A DNA stretch of 64,000 nt from Pedobacter sp. PAMC26386 (GTDB lineage Bacteria; Bacteroidota; Bacteroidia; Sphingobacteriales; Sphingobacteriaceae): positions 4,551,067-4,615,066 of the forward strand of contig CP060294.1 in assembly GCA_014302835.1 (NCBI GenBank), in the 5' to 3' direction. Position 1 is the first letter of the stretch. The number at the start of each line of letters is the position of its first letter. A program made the position numbers and the translations under genes. This document shows positions 54,321 to 63,508 of the stretch, piece by piece. The notes beneath the pieces are model-generated. The model searched no databases. It saw nothing but the letters and a program-made list of their open reading frames with translations, and was not told the origin of the DNA.

Positions 54321-56414
54321 ATGAAAGAGAAAGAAAATACTAAGCCCAAATTAATTAAGAGAATACCGAACATTCCAAAAAAACCTCAAAAGGGTTCAAA
54401 TTTCAATATATTTTGGGTTTACGCTGCTATCATTTTAGGCCTTGTCCTGGTTTCCGTTTTATTTACCAATGATACCAACAAAACGATTACGTACAGGGAA
54501 TTCGAGACGAACATGCTTGCTCCGGGCGATGTCCAGAAAATAGTAGCTTACAAATATGAAGACCTGGTCAGGGCTGATGTATTTATCAAACCAGATCGTC
54601 TGAATCAGGACAAGTATAAAAAGTATCAAACCAAAAGTAGCTTTGGTTCAACAGGCGGCCCCACAGTATCTTTTACTGCTGGATCAATGGATGCACTTGA
54701 TAAACAATTGTCAGAATCACAGAAAGCTGTTCCGGTGGACAGTCAGATTTTAGCAGAGAAGGAAACCAGACAAAGTACATTCAATTCATGGTTCTTCACG
54801 GTAATTATACCAGTATTGTTATTCATTGGATTCTGGATCTTTATCATGCGGAAAATGGGTGGCGGTGCCGGCGGTGGCGGCGGACAGATTTTCAATATCG
54901 GAAAATCCAAGGCAACACTGTTTGATAAAGAAAGCCAGGTAAACGTGACATTTAATGATGTTGCGGGTCTTGAAGAAGCGAAACAAGAGGTTATGGAAAT
55001 TGTAGATTTCCTTAAAAACCCTAAAAAATACACCAACCTTGGTGGTAAAATACCTAAGGGTGCATTACTTGTAGGTTCTCCGGGTACTGGTAAAACATTA
55101 TTAGCTAAAGCTGTAGCTGGTGAAGCCCAGGTTCCATTTTTCTCCTTGTCAGGTTCTGACTTTGTAGAGATGTTTGTTGGAGTTGGTGCATCCCGTGTAC
55201 GTGACTTGTTTAAACAGGCGAAAGATAAAGCTCCTTGTATCATTTTTATTGACGAGGTGGATGCAATTGGTCGTGCCCGTGGTAAAAACAGCATGATGGG
55301 TGGTAATGATGAGCGTGAAAACACTTTGAATCAGTTACTCGTAGAGATGGATGGTTTTGGTACAGATTCAGGAATTATTATTCTGGCTGCGACTAACCGT
55401 CCGGATGTATTGGATAGTGCATTACTTCGTCCAGGAAGATTTGACAGACAGATTTCTATCGATAAACCAGATTTAGTAGGCAGGGAACAGATCTTTAAAG
55501 TTCACTTGAAACCAATCAAAACTGATGTGGTTGTGGATGCTAAAAAACTATCTGCACAAACTCCTGGTTTTGCTGGTGCTGAAATTGCGAATGTTTGTAA
55601 TGAAGCTGCATTAATAGCTGCCAGACGTAATAAGGAATCTGTAGATATGCAGGATTTCCAGGATGCTATTGACCGTGTCATTGGTGGTTTAGAGAAGAAA
55701 AACAAAATCATTTCTCCAGAAGAGAAACGTATCGTTGCTTATCATGAAGCAGGACACGCGATTGCAGGATGGTTCCTTGAGCATGCAGATCCATTGGTTA
55801 AAGTATCTATTGTACCTCGTGGTGTTGCTGCGTTGGGCTATGCACAGTATTTACCTAAAGAACAGTTCCTGTACACTACAGAACAACTTACTGACGGTAT
55901 GTGTATGACAATGGGTGGCCGTGTTGCTGAAGACCTTGTTTTCGGTAAAATCTCAACCGGTGCACAGAATGACCTGGAGAGAATTACTAAATTATCTTAT
56001 GCAATGGTAACTATTTATGGAATGAACAGTACTATTGGTAATGTTTCTTTCCATGATCCACAGAATGAGTACAACTTCAATAAACCATATTCAGAGAAAA
56101 CTTCTGAATTAATTGATATTGAAGTACGTAAACTGATCAATGAGGTTTATGTGAGAACAATGCAGTTATTAGTTGATAAAAGAGAGGGATTAGAGAAGCT
56201 GGCAGAAAAATTACTGGAAAAAGAAATTCTTTTCCAGGCGGATCTGGAAGAAATCTTAGGTAAACGTCCTTTTGACAATCGTACTACATATGATGAATTC
56301 GTGAATGGTACAGGTGATCAAAAACCTGCTGCTGAAGGTTTGCTTCATGAAGGTGTTGGAGAAACAACAGATCCATCTGCCCCTTTGGTAACCCCTTTAA
56401 ATTCTGAATCGTAA
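54321..56414 (+). CDS. ftsH: ATP-dependent zinc metalloprotease FtsH
   Basis: 697 residues from MKEKENTKPK (54321); an in-frame ATG 75 nt upstream overlaps rsfS and adds no domain. Two membrane helices (about 35-55 and 155-175) with a periplasmic loop between, a Gly-rich stretch, AAA+ domain with GSPGTGKT (252-259) and the second-region-of-homology DSALLRPGRFDRQ, then HEAGH (475-479) with a distal Asp ligand. It degrades membrane and regulatory proteins at the inner membrane. Confidence 0.97.
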   Translation: MKEKENTKPKLIKRIPNIPKKPQKGSNFNIFWVYAAIILGLVLVSVLFTNDTNKTITYREFETNMLAPGDVQKIVAYKYEDLVRADVFIKPDRLNQDKYKKYQTKSSFGSTGGPTVSFTAGSMDALDKQLSESQKAVPVDSQILAEKETRQSTFNSWFFTVIIPVLLFIGFWIFIMRKMGGGAGGGGGQIFNIGKSKATLFDKESQVNVTFNDVAGLEEAKQEVMEIVDFLKNPKKYTNLGGKIPKGALLVGSPGTGKTLLAKAVAGEAQVPFFSLSGSDFVEMFVGVGASRVRDLFKQAKDKAPCIIFIDEVDAIGRARGKNSMMGGNDERENTLNQLLVEMDGFGTDSGIIILAATNRPDVLDSALLRPGRFDRQISIDKPDLVGREQIFKVHLKPIKTDVVVDAKKLSAQTPGFAGAEIANVCNEAALIAARRNKESVDMQDFQDAIDRVIGGLEKKNKIISPEEKRIVAYHEAGHAIAGWFLEHADPLVKVSIVPRGVAALGYAQYLPKEQFLYTTEQLTDGMCMTMGGRVAEDLVFGKISTGAQNDLERITKLSYAMVTIYGMNSTIGNVSFHDPQNEYNFNKPYSEKTSELIDIEVRKLINEVYVRTMQLLVDKREGLEKLAEKLLEKEILFQADLEEILGKRPFDNRTTYDEFVNGTGDQKPAAEGLLHEGVGETTDPSAPLVTPLNSES

Positions 56415-56430
56415 TAATTATCTTTATGGA

Positions 56431-56457
56431 GCTGTCGCCAGGTATTCTGGTGACAGC
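56431..56457 (+). terminator. Hairpin between ftsH and the LUD gene
   Basis: GCTGTCGCCAG (56431-56441) pairs with CTGGTGACAGC (56447-56457) with one G-T pair, loop of 5 nt; only a delayed T run follows. It may attenuate or process the transcript. Confidence 0.55.
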
Positions 56458-56471
56458 AAATCCATTTTTTT

Positions 56472-57116
56472 ATGCAAGAGAATATTTCTTCGAAGGAGTT
56501 AATGCTAAAAAAGATACGGAAAGCTCTGCTTGAAAAAAGAGATAATCCTTATCCTAATTTAGAAGAAACCCCACTTTATAAACCCAACACAGAGATTCCG
56601 GAAATTTTATTTGCCGAACAGTTAACAGCTGTATCCGGCAATTTTATTTATTGCGAGGATGGTGTTGAATTTATTGAAAACATTCTGGAACTGGCTGATA
56701 AATTCAAATGGAGAAAAATCTATTGCTGGGAAACTGAGCTTCAGAATTTACTCTCTACTTATGAATTCCCATTTTACAAGACCGACAAGGACTTTGAAAT
56801 GGCCGAAGTTGGAATTACCATGTGTGAAGCTTTAATTGCCAGAAACGGCTCTATATTGCTGAGTAATCAAAATGAAGCGGGCAGGAGACTCAGCATTTTT
56901 CCACATCACCATATTGTAATTGCCAGAACCGGCCAAATGGTGATGGACCTGAAAGATGGCTTCCGTTTGATTAAAAATAAATACGGATCGCAGATTCCAT
57001 CAATGATCAGTACGATAACAGGACCAAGCAGAACTGCTGATATTGAAAAAACGCTTGTACTTGGTGCTCATGGCCCAAAAGAATTATTTGTTTTTTTAAT
57101 TGATGATTTCTCTTAA
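56472..57116 (+). CDS. LUD-domain (LutC/YkgG-like) protein
   Basis: 214 residues. EVGITMCEALIARNGSILLS, FPHHHIVIAR and the end SMISTITGPSRTADIEKTLVLGAHGPKELFVFLIDD are the LUD signature. LutC takes part in lactate use with LutA and LutB, which are not here; in Bacteroidota this gene usually follows ftsH as a lone gene of unknown role. A TATCTTTA -7-like box lies at 56419-56426. Confidence 0.9.
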   Translation: MQENISSKELMLKKIRKALLEKRDNPYPNLEETPLYKPNTEIPEILFAEQLTAVSGNFIYCEDGVEFIENILELADKFKWRKIYCWETELQNLLSTYEFPFYKTDKDFEMAEVGITMCEALIARNGSILLSNQNEAGRRLSIFPHHHIVIARTGQMVMDLKDGFRLIKNKYGSQIPSMISTITGPSRTADIEKTLVLGAHGPKELFVFLIDDFS

Positions 57117-57120
57117 ATTT

Positions 57121-57149
57121 TTGTTTTCAATAAATTAATCCTAGTTTTA
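57121..57149 (+). promoter_or_regulatory. Candidate promoter of the KASIII-like gene
   Basis: A TTTTTG ending at 57123 and TAGTTTTA (57142-57149, one mismatch to TAnnTTTG) are 18 nt apart; leader of about 25 nt before the ATG at 57181. Confidence 0.35.
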
Positions 57150-57180
57150 TACTAAATACTAAAACAGTATACGGTTCAGA

Positions 57181-58263
57181 ATGGGTAATAAAAAGCATAT
57201 ATCGTCAGTAATTGCAGGAACAGGAAGCTACATTCCGGAGAATATCGTTTCAGGAGACTCCTTCCTAAACTCAACTTTTTACGAAAACGGACTCATCCTT
57301 GAAAAAGACAACGCAGATATTATCAGTAAATTCTCAGAAATTACTGAAATTATTGAGCGTCGTTATGTAGATGATAATCTGCTGAATAGTAACATTGCCG
57401 CCATTGCTGCACAAAGAGCTTTGGATGACGCTAAAATTGATAAGGAAACTTTAGATCATATTATTTTATGCCATAACTTTGGTGATATTCATCATGGAAG
57501 TAACCGCATGGATATTCTGCCCGCGCTGGCTTCTAAAGTTAAGCAGCAGCTAGAGATTGTAAACCCGGATTGTGTGGCTTATGATATCATCTTTGGTTGT
57601 CCGGGATGGGTACAAGGTGCAATACAAGCTAATTACCTGATTCAAAGCGGTGACGCTAAACGTGTTTTAGTAATTGGTTCGGAAACCTTATCCCGAATTA
57701 TAGACCCGCATGACCGTGACAGTATGATTTTCTCGGATGGGGCAGGAGCAGTTGTTTTTGAAGCTTCAGAGGAAGAACAGCCAATCGGTATCATTGCACA
57801 TAAAACGCAGTCATTTGCCGGGCCCTTCGCGAATCTTTTATATATGGCTAAAAGCTGTAATCCAGCGGCTACCGATGGTAATACCTACATGAAAATGAAC
57901 GGACGCAAATTATATGAATTTGCAGTTGTCAATGTTCCTCATGTGGTCAAAATGGCCATAGATAAAGCTGGCTTGAGCATAGAAGATATTAAAACGGTCT
58001 TTATCCATCAGGCAAACGGCAAAATGGATAATGCCATCATGAAACGATTATTTAAACTATATCACCTGGATACTGTACCTGAAAATCTGGTTCCAATGAC
58101 CATTTCCTGGTTAGGGAATAGTTCTGTTGCGACTATTCCAACTTTACTGGATCTGGTCTTGAAAGAAAAAGTTGCAGGCTACAAGGTAAAAGCAGGCGAA
58201 TATGCTGTATTTGCTTCGGTAGGTGCAGGAATGCATATTAACGCCTTTGTATATAGATTTTAA
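57181..58263 (+). CDS. 3-oxoacyl-ACP synthase III-like protein (KASIII family)
   Basis: 360 residues. The Cys-His-Asn triad is complete: Cys140 in FGCPGWVQ, His276 in FIHQANGKM, Asn313 in SWLGNSSVATIP. Thiolase fold. It condenses an acyl-CoA or acyl starter with malonyl-ACP, as FabH does in fatty acid synthesis, but it stands apart from fab genes and is longer than E. coli FabH (317), so a special lipid role is possible. Convergent with a TPR gene, overlapping by 4 nt at the stops. Confidence 0.88.
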   Translation: MGNKKHISSVIAGTGSYIPENIVSGDSFLNSTFYENGLILEKDNADIISKFSEITEIIERRYVDDNLLNSNIAAIAAQRALDDAKIDKETLDHIILCHNFGDIHHGSNRMDILPALASKVKQQLEIVNPDCVAYDIIFGCPGWVQGAIQANYLIQSGDAKRVLVIGSETLSRIIDPHDRDSMIFSDGAGAVVFEASEEEQPIGIIAHKTQSFAGPFANLLYMAKSCNPAATDGNTYMKMNGRKLYEFAVVNVPHVVKMAIDKAGLSIEDIKTVFIHQANGKMDNAIMKRLFKLYHLDTVPENLVPMTISWLGNSSVATIPTLLDLVLKEKVAGYKVKAGEYAVFASVGAGMHINAFVYRF

Positions 58264-59765
58264 TTGCCCAGTTTTCTCAGGCCATCTTTGGCCTGGGTTT
58301 CAATACTGTTCTCATATTCATGATTTTTCATATTGATTGCCTGGCTGAAATAAGTTTTAGCTTTGCCATCATTCTTTTTCCTTGCATAGATCTTACCCAT
58401 ATTCAAAGCAGAAGTTGCTGCATAATAATATTTTAAATTCTTTCCATTAGTTACTGCATTTTGATAGTGCTGTAAAGCAATATCATCTTTATCCAAGGCA
58501 TCATAAATCCGGCCCATGCGGTAAGAATATTCTACTTTATCTTTGATAGACTTATAAGCGTCTGCATTCTCTTCAGACAGCAGCTCTAAAGCTTTAGGAT
58601 AATATCCACCATCAAATAATAACCTGGCTTTTAATAATGCAGGTTCTGGAGCAGGAGCACCGGCTTCATTCACAGCTTGCTTGTCCTTTTCTGCGTAAGT
58701 ATACCCTGTGTTCTTAACTTTAGCTACATAACCTCTATAAGCTCCTGTGTCGCCATTTAACAAAGCAACCCACGACAAGTGAAGGTTTGCATCCTTAATG
58801 TAGTTAACGCCTTTATTAAGCTGTAAAAATCGTTTAAAATTATTGGCCGATGAATAATCAAGCTTATTCAATTTTGCAGTACCCATTAAAAGTTCTAGAT
58901 AAGGGAATACCTGATAGCCATCTCCGGCAGGCCTTTTCGACAAAATAGCTATCGCCTCTTCGTTATGGCCGTTTCTGGCACAAACGTAAGCTTGTAAGTA
59001 GGCTTTTAACAGACTACTATCTGATATCCTGGCTGTATATTTCATGGTTTTAGCATAAGCGTCAGGAGAATGAATAACATCCGATAAAACGTAAGCATAA
59101 TAAAAAACGACTTCTTCATAAAACGGCTCGAAGGCAGAACGCGGAAGATTTTGAGCCAGCTTATCTAACATCGCCAATCCTTTTTGAACATCACCCTTTA
59201 CACCAAAAGTAGAAAGGGTGCTTTTCAATACACCGTCCGGTAGATTCCCTAAAAAGACATTAATTAATCCTAAACCTTTCCCATTTAAGTGAAATCCAGG
59301 AAATTTCTTGCTATTTTCCTGCAAAAGGCTGTTAGCCCTCTTAATTTCTCTGGCGGCGGCAAAATATTCGCCATAGCGGCTTCTCAGCAACGCCCACTGC
59401 AAGTTGATTTCCGCCTGTGCATATAAATAATAAGGCGATTTATTGTCATCATCAGAAATCTGATCGAGTCTGCTGGATTTCTCATTTTTTAACCTGTCGA
59501 AATCCAACTTGCTTTCTGTTGTAATCAAATAAAAGTAGTCTGCGTAATTTTCCAATAACGGAACAATTGAATTATTAGGATGTGCCGTTTTTTCTGAAGC
59601 AATCAATTGTTTTGCAGCGTTTATTTTAAGGTCAAAGATCAATTGATAAGCCTTTAAACAGTTGGTATTAAAATCGAAATTAGCGCTTGCCGTTAAAGGG
59701 AGAACAAAGAAGAGAGAGAGCAGACAATATTTAAACAGGAGAATGAGCTTCCTTTTAGCAGGCAT
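58260..59765 (-). CDS. Secreted tetratricopeptide-repeat protein
   Basis: 501 residues from MPAKRKLILL (59765), chosen because a signal peptide follows (about 1-28, ...LPLTASANF); a longer start at 59795 is possible. TPR-like helices run along the chain (for example NEAGAPAPEPALLKARLLFDGGYYPKALELL, SYRMGRIYDALDKDDIALQHYQNAV). It probably scaffolds proteins in the periplasm. No named family recognised. Confidence 0.8.
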   Translation of the reverse strand: MPAKRKLILLFKYCLLSLFFVLPLTASANFDFNTNCLKAYQLIFDLKINAAKQLIASEKTAHPNNSIVPLLENYADYFYLITTESKLDFDRLKNEKSSRLDQISDDDNKSPYYLYAQAEINLQWALLRSRYGEYFAAAREIKRANSLLQENSKKFPGFHLNGKGLGLINVFLGNLPDGVLKSTLSTFGVKGDVQKGLAMLDKLAQNLPRSAFEPFYEEVVFYYAYVLSDVIHSPDAYAKTMKYTARISDSSLLKAYLQAYVCARNGHNEEAIAILSKRPAGDGYQVFPYLELLMGTAKLNKLDYSSANNFKRFLQLNKGVNYIKDANLHLSWVALLNGDTGAYRGYVAKVKNTGYTYAEKDKQAVNEAGAPAPEPALLKARLLFDGGYYPKALELLSEENADAYKSIKDKVEYSYRMGRIYDALDKDDIALQHYQNAVTNGKNLKYYYAATSALNMGKIYARKKNDGKAKTYFSQAINMKNHEYENSIETQAKDGLRKLGN

Positions 59766-59846
59766 AATTAAAATATTTCTAGATGGTGAATCCATAAAAA
59801 CGACAGAAGGTGTGTGATTATTTTAAATTCAGAATATTCTGTATAA

Positions 59847-59882
59847 AAAAAACGGTCAGATTACAATCCGACCGTTTTTTTA
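59847..59882 (-). terminator. Terminator of the zinc-ribbon gene
   Basis: AAAAACGGTC (from 59848) pairs with GACCGTTTTT (to 59879), followed by A and T runs on both strands; it lies 22 nt after the stop at 59904 on the minus strand. Confidence 0.85.
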
Positions 59883-59903
59883 TATTATTCGCAAGATTAA
59901 TAG

Positions 59904-60647
59904 TTATACAGTTGCATTTTCTAAGGTTAACGCTTCATCAACTAAAATTCTACCGCAGTGTTCACATACGATGATTTTTTTACGCTGACGTATGTCCAAC
60001 TGACGCTGAGGTGGAATCTGATTGAAACATCCAGAGCAAGAGTCACGGTCAATAGTAACAACAGCAAGGCCATTGTTTGCATTTCCTCTTAATCTTCTGT
60101 AAGCAATTAATAACCGTTCTTCGATTACTGACTCAGCTTTCTCAGCTTTTTTATTTAACCCTTGTTCGTCTTTCTCAGTTTCTGAAGTGATTGTTTGTAA
60201 TTCACCTCTTTTGATCTCTAAATCATTCTTTCTGGATTCAAGATCAGCTAAAGCTTTCTCATAAACTTCAGTTTTTGTAGAAATATCAAATCCGTACTCT
60301 CTGATTTTCTTTTCACAAACTTGAATTTCAAGAGATTGAATCTCTACTTCTTTTGTTAAAGCATCATACTCACGATTGTTTTTTACCTCTTTTAACTGAG
60401 TATCGTATTTTTTAATCAAAGCCTGAGATTCTTTGATCATGTTTTTACGTGTTACAATAGCATCTTCGGTTTCATCCAATTCAGCTTTGAATTTTTGTAT
60501 ACGTGTTTCTAATCCTGCAACCTCATCTTCTAAATCAGCCACTTCCATTGGTAACTCACCACGGATCTGACGTATTTTATCAATTTTTGTATGAAGGGTT
60601 TGTAATTCGTATAAAGCCTTTAGCTTTTGCTCTACAGTTTGTTCCAT
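59904..60647 (-). CDS. C4-type zinc-ribbon protein with long coiled coil (CdsZ-like, DUF164)
   Basis: 247 residues: a coiled coil (about 15-190, ELPMEVADLEDEVAGLETRI and similar) and a zinc ribbon with CSGCFNQIPPQ and CEHCGRIL (two CxxC pairs). Proteins of this type are conserved in bacteria and Chlamydia and can bind DNA or RNA; the precise job is not settled. A -7 box TATCTTTG (60772-60779, minus) gives a leader of about 118 nt. Confidence 0.85.
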   Translation of the reverse strand: MEQTVEQKLKALYELQTLHTKIDKIRQIRGELPMEVADLEDEVAGLETRIQKFKAELDETEDAIVTRKNMIKESQALIKKYDTQLKEVKNNREYDALTKEVEIQSLEIQVCEKKIREYGFDISTKTEVYEKALADLESRKNDLEIKRGELQTITSETEKDEQGLNKKAEKAESVIEERLLIAYRRLRGNANNGLAVVTIDRDSCSGCFNQIPPQRQLDIRQRKKIIVCEHCGRILVDEALTLENATV

Positions 60648-61042
60648 TAAATGAAATAATTAATTGTGTATGCTGACAGTCAATGAGTTACAAGTTAAAC
60701 TTACCAAAAATTGGTGTCAATTATTTTAATAACTATCTTTTTATCTCTTTCTTATTAGTCCAAGAAGTTTGCAAAGATAATCATTTTATTTAGTTTTTCT
60801 TGTTGATTTCTTGGTGTTTGCAATATCATTTTTCTACTTCAACCTTCCCTTCAGCTCCTCAATGCTGTCCTGCACAATTTACCAGCAGCTCCCTCTCCGC
60901 CAAAACGATAACTGAATGGAAAGTACTATCGCACAACTGCCTGGTCTTTTACAGTGACAAATATGTAACGATTTCATGTAAAACGATATTAAATGGCCTA
61001 TTAAGCTTGCTTGTTAAAATAATTTTTAGATTTTTATAGTAC
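60648..61042. other. Intergenic stretch between the zinc-ribbon gene and phospholipase C
   Basis: 395 nt. It contains the zinc-ribbon promoter candidate at 60772-60779. Nothing else is recognised: no hairpin, tRNA or convincing ORF. The phospholipase gene begins at 61043 and must have its promoter within the last 200 nt, but I see no TAnnTTTG there. Confidence 0.5.
60772..60779 (-). promoter_or_regulatory. -7 box upstream of the zinc-ribbon gene
   Basis: Minus-strand TATCTTTG, exact match to TAnnTTTG; no TTG at -33. Confidence 0.45.
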
Positions 61043-63478
61043 ATGGAAAACAGAAGAGATTTTATTAAGAAAGCTTCTTTACTGACTGGAGCTTTAAGTC
61101 TTTCAACAATTTTGCCAGGATCAATACAAAGAGCATTAGCCATCAATCCTGAGCCTGGAACTACTTTTTTAGATGCAGAACACATCGTTTTCCTGATGCA
61201 GGAGAACAGATCTTTTGACCACGCATTTGGTTCCTTAAAAGGAGTCCGCGGGTTTAATGACCCAAGAGCTATCCGCTTACCCAATGACAACCCTGTCTGG
61301 TTACAAAGCAATAAAAAAGGAGAAACCTACGCGCCATTCAGATTAGATCTTAAAGATACAAAAGCGACCTGGATGAATTCTTTACCACATTCGTGGGATA
61401 ACCAGGTAGACGCTCGTAATCACGGGGATTTTAATGGTTGGCTGGACGCTAAAAGATCCGGCAATAAAAATTATGCAGATATGCCTCTGACTATGGGCTA
61501 TTACAACAGAGAGGACATCCCCTTCTATTATGCCCTGGCCGATGCTTTTACGGTTTGTGACCATAGCTTTTGCTCTTCGCTGACTGGGACAAGCCCTAAC
61601 CGCACGTTCTTCTGGACAGGAAAAATCAGAGAGCAGCAGAACGAAACGTCTAAAGCACATTTATCAAATGACGATATTGATGGTTCAGAAAATCTTTCGT
61701 GGGGAACTTTCCCGGAAAGGCTTTCCAAACATGGTGTAGACTGGAGAATTTACCAGAATGAGCTAAGTGCCGGCGTGGGCTTTGAAGGTGCGCAAGACGA
61801 CTGGCTGGGAAATTTCACAGACAATTCAATTGAGTTTTTCCAGCAATATCATGTTAGAAGACACCCGGAGCATATTACCGGGTTAAAAAAGGACATCATT
61901 AATCTGGCCACCAAACTCAAAGAGAAACCAGATCCTAAACTGCAAAAAACACTGGAAGAATATCAGAAAGAGCTTACTTTTTTAGAAAATAATCCACTGG
62001 AATCCTTGACTCCGGAACAACAAGATTTACATAAAAGGGCTTTTACAACTAACAGAAATGATCCTGATTTTCATAAACTGGAATCTATTACTTACAATGA
62101 CCAGGGAAAAGTAAGAAAGACTGAAATTCCTAAAGGAGATGTACTGCATCAGTTTCGTACCGATGTAGACGCTGGAAAATTACCCGCTGTTTCCTGGCTG
62201 GTTGCCCCATGTAATTTTTCAGATCATCCGGGTGCACCATGGTATGGTGCATGGTATCTGTCAGAAGCGATAGATATTTTAACCAAGAACCCCGAAGTCT
62301 GGAAAAAGACCATTTTTATCCTTACCTATGATGAGAATGATGGTTATTTCGATCATGTTCCCCCATTTGTAGCTCCTAATCCTAAAGATTCTGCAACCGG
62401 CATTGTTTCAAAAGAGCTGGACATTACCGCCGAATATGTACAAAAAGGCCAAAGTGAAAGAGAAAGCCCTATAGGTCTCGGTTTTAGAGTACCAATGGTG
62501 ATCGTTTCTCCCTGGTCCCGTGGAGGATATGTCAACTCACAGGTTTTTGATCACACTTCTTCTATTCAATTTTTAGAGCATTTTCTAAGTCATAAAACTG
62601 GGCAGAAGATACATGAAGACAATTTAACCTCATGGAGACGAAGTTTATGCGGTGACCTGACTTCTGTTTTCAGGCCTTATAACGGTGAAAAAATACCATT
62701 ACCAAAACCGATAGAAAGAAAACCGTTTATCGAAGGTATTCATAAGGCACAGTTTGCCAAGCTTCCGGATAACTTTAAAAAATTAAATCAGCAGGAAATT
62801 GCTGAAGTAGTTAAAAACAGCAGAGGATCTGAACACCTTCCTCAACAAGAAAAAGGAATTAAGCCTGCTAATGCCATCCCTTACGAAATCTATGCACAGG
62901 GAGGCTTGAATGCGGCTAAAAATCAATTTGAAATCGCAATAGCAGCCGGCAATAAATACTTTGGGAAGCTGGCAAGCGGCGCAGGTTTTAATGTTTATGC
63001 TAAAGCTAAAAACTGGGCATTTACGGCTGCGGCAGGAGATACTTTAACTTATCAATGGCCTCTTGACACTTTTGCCAATGGCCAATATGATATAAAAGTC
63101 TACAGTGTGAATGGATTTTTCCGACATTTTATAGGTGACGCCAATGACCCCGAAATCATGATCTCCCTGCTTTATCAAAACGAAAAAGGAAAGATTGACA
63201 AATTAAATGGAAATGTGCTGCTACAGATCAAACGTCTTAAAAAGGGAACACCTGTCAAATTATCTTTGACAGATAACGCTTATCATATCCCTGTAACTGA
63301 CATTTTAATGGGCGCAAAAGAAAAAGAGAAACACATTCCGGTTGATTTAAAAAATAGCCATCACTGGTATGATTTTACAATTAAGGCGCCGGGATATCCT
63401 ACATTTAGTCAGCAGTTTGCCGGCCATGTAGAGCATTCCCGAGAAAGCTTTACGGATCCCCTGATGGCAAATGCATAA
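61043..63478 (+). CDS. Phosphocholine-specific phospholipase C, Tat-exported
   Basis: 811 residues. Tat signal RRDFIKKA in the first 12 residues, then the phosphoesterase domain with HIVFLMQENRSFDHAFG (metal-site Glu-Asn) and SLTGTSPNRTFFWTG, TYDENDGYFDHVPP and VSPWSRGGYV (further metal ligands), and two C-terminal beta domains (about 605-805, DUF756 type). It cleaves phospholipid head groups outside the inner membrane after folding in the cytoplasm. No tat genes in this window. A GH20 gene follows 30 nt later. Confidence 0.93.
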   Translation: MENRRDFIKKASLLTGALSLSTILPGSIQRALAINPEPGTTFLDAEHIVFLMQENRSFDHAFGSLKGVRGFNDPRAIRLPNDNPVWLQSNKKGETYAPFRLDLKDTKATWMNSLPHSWDNQVDARNHGDFNGWLDAKRSGNKNYADMPLTMGYYNREDIPFYYALADAFTVCDHSFCSSLTGTSPNRTFFWTGKIREQQNETSKAHLSNDDIDGSENLSWGTFPERLSKHGVDWRIYQNELSAGVGFEGAQDDWLGNFTDNSIEFFQQYHVRRHPEHITGLKKDIINLATKLKEKPDPKLQKTLEEYQKELTFLENNPLESLTPEQQDLHKRAFTTNRNDPDFHKLESITYNDQGKVRKTEIPKGDVLHQFRTDVDAGKLPAVSWLVAPCNFSDHPGAPWYGAWYLSEAIDILTKNPEVWKKTIFILTYDENDGYFDHVPPFVAPNPKDSATGIVSKELDITAEYVQKGQSERESPIGLGFRVPMVIVSPWSRGGYVNSQVFDHTSSIQFLEHFLSHKTGQKIHEDNLTSWRRSLCGDLTSVFRPYNGEKIPLPKPIERKPFIEGIHKAQFAKLPDNFKKLNQQEIAEVVKNSRGSEHLPQQEKGIKPANAIPYEIYAQGGLNAAKNQFEIAIAAGNKYFGKLASGAGFNVYAKAKNWAFTAAAGDTLTYQWPLDTFANGQYDIKVYSVNGFFRHFIGDANDPEIMISLLYQNEKGKIDKLNGNVLLQIKRLKKGTPVKLSLTDNAYHIPVTDILMGAKEKEKHIPVDLKNSHHWYDFTIKAPGYPTFSQQFAGHVEHSRESFTDPLMANA

Positions 63479-63508
63479 GAATTTCCCCACCTTAACCAAA
63501 TAACCATT

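Noticed and set aside
60800..61039. Small plus-strand ORF before phospholipase C
   Set aside because: No motif, no plausible start, and no conserved texture; likely chance.
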